From SVEL01 sp045126215 (lineage in GTDB: Bacteria > Bacillota > Clostridia > Lachnospirales > Lachnospiraceae): 19,700 nucleotides of DNA. The stretch lies in NCBI GenBank assembly GCA_045126215.1, contig JBGVOD010000046.1, positions 1-19,700 of the forward strand, given 5' to 3'. Below are positions 16,466 through 19,700 of this stretch, piece after piece. Position 1 is the first letter of the stretch. Each line of letters starts with the position of its first letter. Under the pieces are notes generated by a model. It saw nothing but the letters and a program-made list of their open reading frames with translations, was not told the DNA's origin and ran no database searches. The translations under genes and the position numbers were made by a program.

Positions 16466-17200
16466 ATGAAAAGAAATATTGTTAAGAAGATTATAAGTGC
16501 GACATTAATTTGTTCAATGATGATATCAGTTTCTGCATGTAGTAAATCTGATTCTGATGAGACATCAAAAAAGACTGATTCCACCTTTATGGATGCTACA
16601 GTTCCAAGTGAAATTTGCCAGTATAGTAATCCTGTTGATGGAGAACTTGTTGCTACATTTTTTATCAAAGACTATGGTGAGATTAAGGTAAAGTTCTTTC
16701 AGACAATTGCACCAAAAGCCGTAGAAAACTTTATTACACATGCAAAGGAAGGCTATTATGATGGAGTAACTTTTCATAGAGTTATGGATGAATTTATGAT
16801 TCAGGGAGGAGACCCTCTTGGAACAGGTACGGGAGGAGAAAGTATCTGGGGAGCATCCTTTGAAGATGAATTTTCGTTGCATCTTATGCCTGTCAGAGGT
16901 GCACTTTGTATGGCAAATGCCGGAACAAACACAAATGGCTCACAGTTTTTCATTGTGCAGACACATATTGTTCATGAAGAATATGTAGATCAACTTCTTG
17001 ATGTAGGTATAGATAGGGATTTAGTTGATTATTATGTAGAAAATGGTGGAGCAGCATGGCTCTATGGTAAACATACTGTTTTTGGACAGGTGTATGAGGG
17101 TATGGATGTTGTTGATAAGATTGCAGCAACTGCAACTGATGAGAATAACAAACCGCTTGATAATGTAATTATTGAAAAGATAGAGGTTTCAACATACTAG
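16466..17200 (+). CDS. Cyclophilin-type peptidyl-prolyl cis-trans isomerase, lipoprotein
   Basis: This enzyme isomerises proline peptide bonds and here probably helps proteins fold outside the cytoplasmic membrane. From ATG 16466 it has 244 residues: a basic start, a hydrophobic segment and a lipobox ending ISVSAC (Cys about residue 26), so the mature protein is lipid-anchored. The cyclophilin domain fills about residues 60-244. Active-site residues are visible in FHRVMDEFMIQGGDP, MANAGTNTNGSQFF and HTVFGQV. A helical insertion of about 35 residues, from VHEEYVDQL to WLYGKH, precedes the last motif. Upstream in-frame starts (TTG 16409, ATG 16415) would bury the signal peptide, so ATG 16466 is preferred although its ribosome site is poor. 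Lipoprotein cyclophilins of this kind are common in clostridia. Confidence 0.93.
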   Translation: MKRNIVKKIISATLICSMMISVSACSKSDSDETSKKTDSTFMDATVPSEICQYSNPVDGELVATFFIKDYGEIKVKFFQTIAPKAVENFITHAKEGYYDGVTFHRVMDEFMIQGGDPLGTGTGGESIWGASFEDEFSLHLMPVRGALCMANAGTNTNGSQFFIVQTHIVHEEYVDQLLDVGIDRDLVDYYVENGGAAWLYGKHTVFGQVYEGMDVVDKIAATATDENNKPLDNVIIEKIEVSTY

Positions 17201-17203
17201 AGT

Positions 17204-17244
17204 ATCGTATAATAAATGATTTATTACGTTATTATGTATACGAT
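17204..17244. repeat. AT-rich inverted repeat between cyclophilin and the next gene
   Basis: ATCGTATA (17204-17211) is the reverse complement of TATACGAT (17237-17244). Pairing extends four further bases inside, AATAA-side against TTAT, if the G at 17236 is bulged. It starts 3 nt after the cyclophilin stop. A TATAAT (17208-17213) lies inside the left arm, but no good -35 box precedes it. There is no T-tract after the right arm, so it may be a weak terminator or an operator-like site. Confidence 0.45.
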
Positions 17245-17270
17245 GTAGCAGGAAAGATAGAGAGTGTTAT

Positions 17271-17840
17271 ATGGCAGAAAAGGTATTTGAGGTTGGTGGC
17301 TTTTCTTTTACAAACGAAGATGCTGCAAAAGAAGCAATGAATGAGCTAAATGGTGTGAATTATATGAAGAATAGAATTGATATGAATAATATCAATTCTG
17401 TTTTGTCGTCATACAATATGATGAATGACAAAGGATTATTTAAGACACCTGTGGGATATTCCTTTTTATATTCTCTTAGGACAAAATTGATAGAGAGTGG
17501 AATTGAAGAAAGTGAGATTAAGCCTGTAAAAACAAATGTTGTCACTGCTTTATCTGAAAAAAAAGGAAAGATTAAAAAAGAAAAGAAAATTGATTCGATA
17601 TACAGACATCGTTTCATAGATATGATTATTGTAAATGTTATTCTTATAGTAGTGCTGATATTGTTTGCAATAATTGCAAATAATAGTAATAATCTCAATG
17701 TTATTAATTACAAAGACAGAATAGATGAACAATATAAAGATATTGATAACAGTCTTTCTGAATGGAGCAGAGAACTTACCAATAAAGAAAATCAATTAAG
17801 AGAAAAGGCAGAAGAACTTGGAATAAGTTTTGATGACTAA
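17271..17840 (+). CDS. Unknown single-TM protein with C-terminal coiled coil
   Basis: I cannot name the family. The 189-residue product starts with a small soluble region (1-85) containing FEVGGFSFTNEDAAKEAMNE and FKTPVGYSFLYSLR, typical of a compact helical domain. A strongly basic stretch (about 95-112, KKGKIKKEKK) precedes one TM segment (about 117-138). The C-terminal 50 residues are charged and helical (LSEWSRELTNKENQLREKAEEL), likely a short coiled coil. By the positive-inside rule the N-terminal domain is cytoplasmic and the coiled coil extracytoplasmic. It starts 70 nt after cyclophilin, behind an inverted repeat. Its ribosome site is mediocre (AGAGAG). It ends 24 nt before the response regulator gene, so it may be co-transcribed with that two-component pair, but no functional link is shown. 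Confidence 0.85.
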   Translation: MAEKVFEVGGFSFTNEDAAKEAMNELNGVNYMKNRIDMNNINSVLSSYNMMNDKGLFKTPVGYSFLYSLRTKLIESGIEESEIKPVKTNVVTALSEKKGKIKKEKKIDSIYRHRFIDMIIVNVILIVVLILFAIIANNSNNLNVINYKDRIDEQYKDIDNSLSEWSRELTNKENQLREKAEELGISFDD

Positions 17841-17864
17841 AGTTTGAAAGGTTAGTGAGAAGTT

Positions 17865-18539
17865 ATGCCAAATCTAAATATTCTTGTGGTTGATGATGAG
17901 AGCCGTATGAGAAAATTGGTTTCTGACTTTCTTGTTAGAGAAGGCTATAGAGTGTTTGAAGCCGCAGATGGTGAGGAAGCTTTAGAAGTTTTCTATAAAA
18001 ATAAAGATATTGCTATGATTATTTTAGACGTAATGATGCCAAAGCTTGATGGATTCTCTGTATTAAAGGAGATTAGAAAAAGTTCAAAGGTACCAGTTAT
18101 TATGCTGACTGCAAAGGCAGATGAACAGGACGAATTATTAGGATTTGAATATGGAGTGGATGAATATATTTCAAAACCCTTTAGTCCAAAGATTCTTGTA
18201 GCCAGAGTGGATGCTCTAATGAGAAGGGCTAATAAGCTTGAAGATGAAATTGAAGAATACGGGAATCTTTCTATCAATCGTCTCGCACATTCTGTGATGG
18301 TGTGTGGAAATGAGATAGAGCTTAGCTTTAAAGAATATGAGCTTTTATTGTATCTGGTTGAAAATAAAGATATAGCACTATCAAGAGAAAAGATATTAAA
18401 CAATGTCTGGAACTATGATTATTATGGGGATGCAAGAACTATAGATACACATATCAAGAAATTGCGTTCCAAGCTTACAAAAGACGCGGACTATATTAAG
18501 ACTATATGGGGACTTGGGTACAAATTTTCTCTTGAATAA
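17865..18539 (+). CDS. OmpR/PhoB-family response regulator
   Basis: This is a DNA-binding transcription regulator of 224 residues. The receiver domain (about 4-118) has VVDDE, the phosphoacceptor aspartate in ILDVMMPKLDG, the switch threonine in MLTA and the lysine in ISKPF. The C-terminal winged helix (about 128-223) is of the Trans_reg_C type. It shows LSFKEYELLLYLVEN, the recognition-helix segment DARTIDTHIKKLRSKL and the wing IKTIWGLGYKF. All key residues are intact. The sensor kinase gene follows after 20 nt, the usual arrangement of a cognate pair. Target genes cannot be read from the sequence; no clear direct-repeat binding site was found upstream. Confidence 0.97.
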   Translation: MPNLNILVVDDESRMRKLVSDFLVREGYRVFEAADGEEALEVFYKNKDIAMIILDVMMPKLDGFSVLKEIRKSSKVPVIMLTAKADEQDELLGFEYGVDEYISKPFSPKILVARVDALMRRANKLEDEIEEYGNLSINRLAHSVMVCGNEIELSFKEYELLLYLVENKDIALSREKILNNVWNYDYYGDARTIDTHIKKLRSKLTKDADYIKTIWGLGYKFSLE

Positions 18540-18559
18540 TGAGTCGAAAGAGTGGTTTT

Positions 18560-19700
18560 ATGTTTAAATTTATGAAAAGACATCTTAGTATGAAGTTGGC
18601 GGTCATCCTTTTTGGGGTGACTGCCCTTGTTGCTTTAATTGGAGTATTGTCAAATTATTTTTTTATGGAGAGATATTATATTGGCAATAAAAATGACGAA
18701 ATGCAGGCAATATATTATGATATAAATAAAGCTTTTAAGGATAATAGTATACAGTATAAAGATACATTCTCAAGTCTTGCAATTGAATGCGAAAATAATA
18801 GTGTTTCGGCACTTGTAATAGATTCATCACTTGTTATAAGATTTTCAAGTGGTTATAGTATTGAAGGTGACAATCTAATCGGAAGAATAAAAGATTTGAT
18901 ATTTGGTACAAATGAAGAAAAACATGATAATACACATAATTATGATAATTATTCAATGTATGAAATCGAGGATGAGTATTTGGGGAGGACATATCTTGAA
19001 ATATATGGAACACTTGACTCTGGTGAAATAGTACTTATGAGATCCTCTATTGATGGTATAAGACAGTCCATAGAAACATCAAACAGATTCTATGGATATG
19101 TTGCAGTTGCTTTGTTCGCAATAAGTCTTATAGTTATTGTGTTTGTGGTAAATAACGTTACAAAACCATTGAAAAAGCTTGCAAAAGTCTCTGAAAATAT
19201 GTCAGAGCTGGATTTTTCGGTTAAATATGATGGAGAGTCTGAAGATGAAATAGGAGTGCTTGGAAACAGCATTAATACTATGTCCGAGAAACTTGAAAAA
19301 ACAATATCAGAATTGAAAAACGCAAATTTAAAGCTTGAAACAGATATTGATAAGAAGAACCAGGTAGATGATTTAAGAAAAGAGTTCATATCAAATGTAT
19401 CCCATGAACTTAAAACACCTATTTCAATTATATCAGGTTATGCTGAGGGATTGAAAGAATGTGTTAATGATGATGAAGAAAACAAAAACTTTTACTGTGA
19501 TGTTATAATAGATGAAGTTCAAAAAATGAACAAAATGGTTATGAAGCTACTCACGCTTAATCAGCTTGAATTTGGTCATAGTGAAATTGAAATGGAACGT
19601 TTTGATATTGTTGATTTGATTGAACAGATTCTTTCAAATTTCAAAAAGATATTTGATGATAATGGTATAAAAATTGTTTTTGACAGCAGTACACCTGTAT
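18560..19700 (+). CDS. HAMP-containing sensor histidine kinase (cut by right edge)
   Basis: The frame is open from ATG 18560 to the window end, giving 380 residues with no stop. TM1 (about 13-35) is followed by an extracytoplasmic sensor region of about 140 residues with no domain I recognise. TM2 (about 177-200) leads to a HAMP domain (about 200-252, with NNVTKPLKKLAKVSE and EIGVLGNS). A coiled coil leads to HisKA with phosphoacceptor H282 in NVSHELKTPISII. The ATP-binding domain is only just begun at the edge. This is the classical EnvZ/VanS-like layout, and with the regulator 20 nt upstream it forms a standard two-component system. The ribosome site is weak (AAAGAGTGG, about 18547-18555). 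ATG 18572, four codons downstream, is an alternative start. Confidence 0.95.
   Translation, partial: MFKFMKRHLSMKLAVILFGVTALVALIGVLSNYFFMERYYIGNKNDEMQAIYYDINKAFKDNSIQYKDTFSSLAIECENNSVSALVIDSSLVIRFSSGYSIEGDNLIGRIKDLIFGTNEEKHDNTHNYDNYSMYEIEDEYLGRTYLEIYGTLDSGEIVLMRSSIDGIRQSIETSNRFYGYVAVALFAISLIVIVFVVNNVTKPLKKLAKVSENMSELDFSVKYDGESEDEIGVLGNSINTMSEKLEKTISELKNANLKLETDIDKKNQVDDLRKEFISNVSHELKTPISIISGYAEGLKECVNDDEENKNFYCDVIIDEVQKMNKMVMKLLTLNQLEFGHSEIEMERFDIVDLIEQILSNFKKIFDDNGIKIVFDSSTPV

Overview
The window is AT-rich (roughly one third G+C by eye). All convincing genes are on the + strand, tightly spaced, with heavy AGA/ATA codon use and mostly good Shine-Dalgarno sites. Gene content and style (large multi-TM hybrid kinases, a lipoprotein cyclophilin, small membrane proteins) suggest an anaerobic Bacillota of the Clostridia, most like Lachnospiraceae (Butyrivibrio/Roseburia/Lachnospira type). 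That placement is inference.

Region 1 (1-15610) reads as one long signalling operon. Its order is: 3' end of a histidine kinase; a receiver protein with a decayed HD-GYP domain; CheR; CheB; a stand-alone CheY-like receiver; CheA; CheW; a chemoreceptor with almost no extracytoplasmic part; a 936-residue hybrid kinase (HK-pseudoreceiver-receiver-Hpt); an 889-residue hybrid kinase whose C-terminus is a complete DegV-like (lipid-binding EDD fold) domain; and a dCache chemoreceptor. Gaps are mostly 0-65 nt. A 10-bp hairpin with a T-tract at 15650-15684 closes the block.

Together these make a complete core chemosensory pathway: receptors, coupling protein, kinase, both adaptation enzymes and a receiver. 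It is embedded among hybrid two-component kinases. No flagellar gene and no CheC/CheD/CheX/CheZ/CheV is present, so the output may be something other than the main flagellar motor. The two receptors are ungapped over the 87 residues before the signalling tip, so they can pack in the same array. The kinase-DegV fusion, the metal-ligand-less HD-GYP regulator and a C-terminal helical module shared by two kinases are the unusual parts.

Region 2 (15706-17840) has three ordinary, apparently unrelated genes: an unknown three-TM membrane protein, a cyclophilin-type peptidyl-prolyl isomerase lipoprotein, and an unknown single-TM protein with a C-terminal coiled coil. An inverted repeat precedes the third gene and a hairpin lies in the leader of the second.

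Region 3 (17865-19700) is a classical OmpR-type response regulator followed by its HAMP-containing sensor kinase, which runs off the right edge after the phosphoacceptor-histidine domain. No RNA genes, mobile elements, CRISPR arrays or phage genes were seen.
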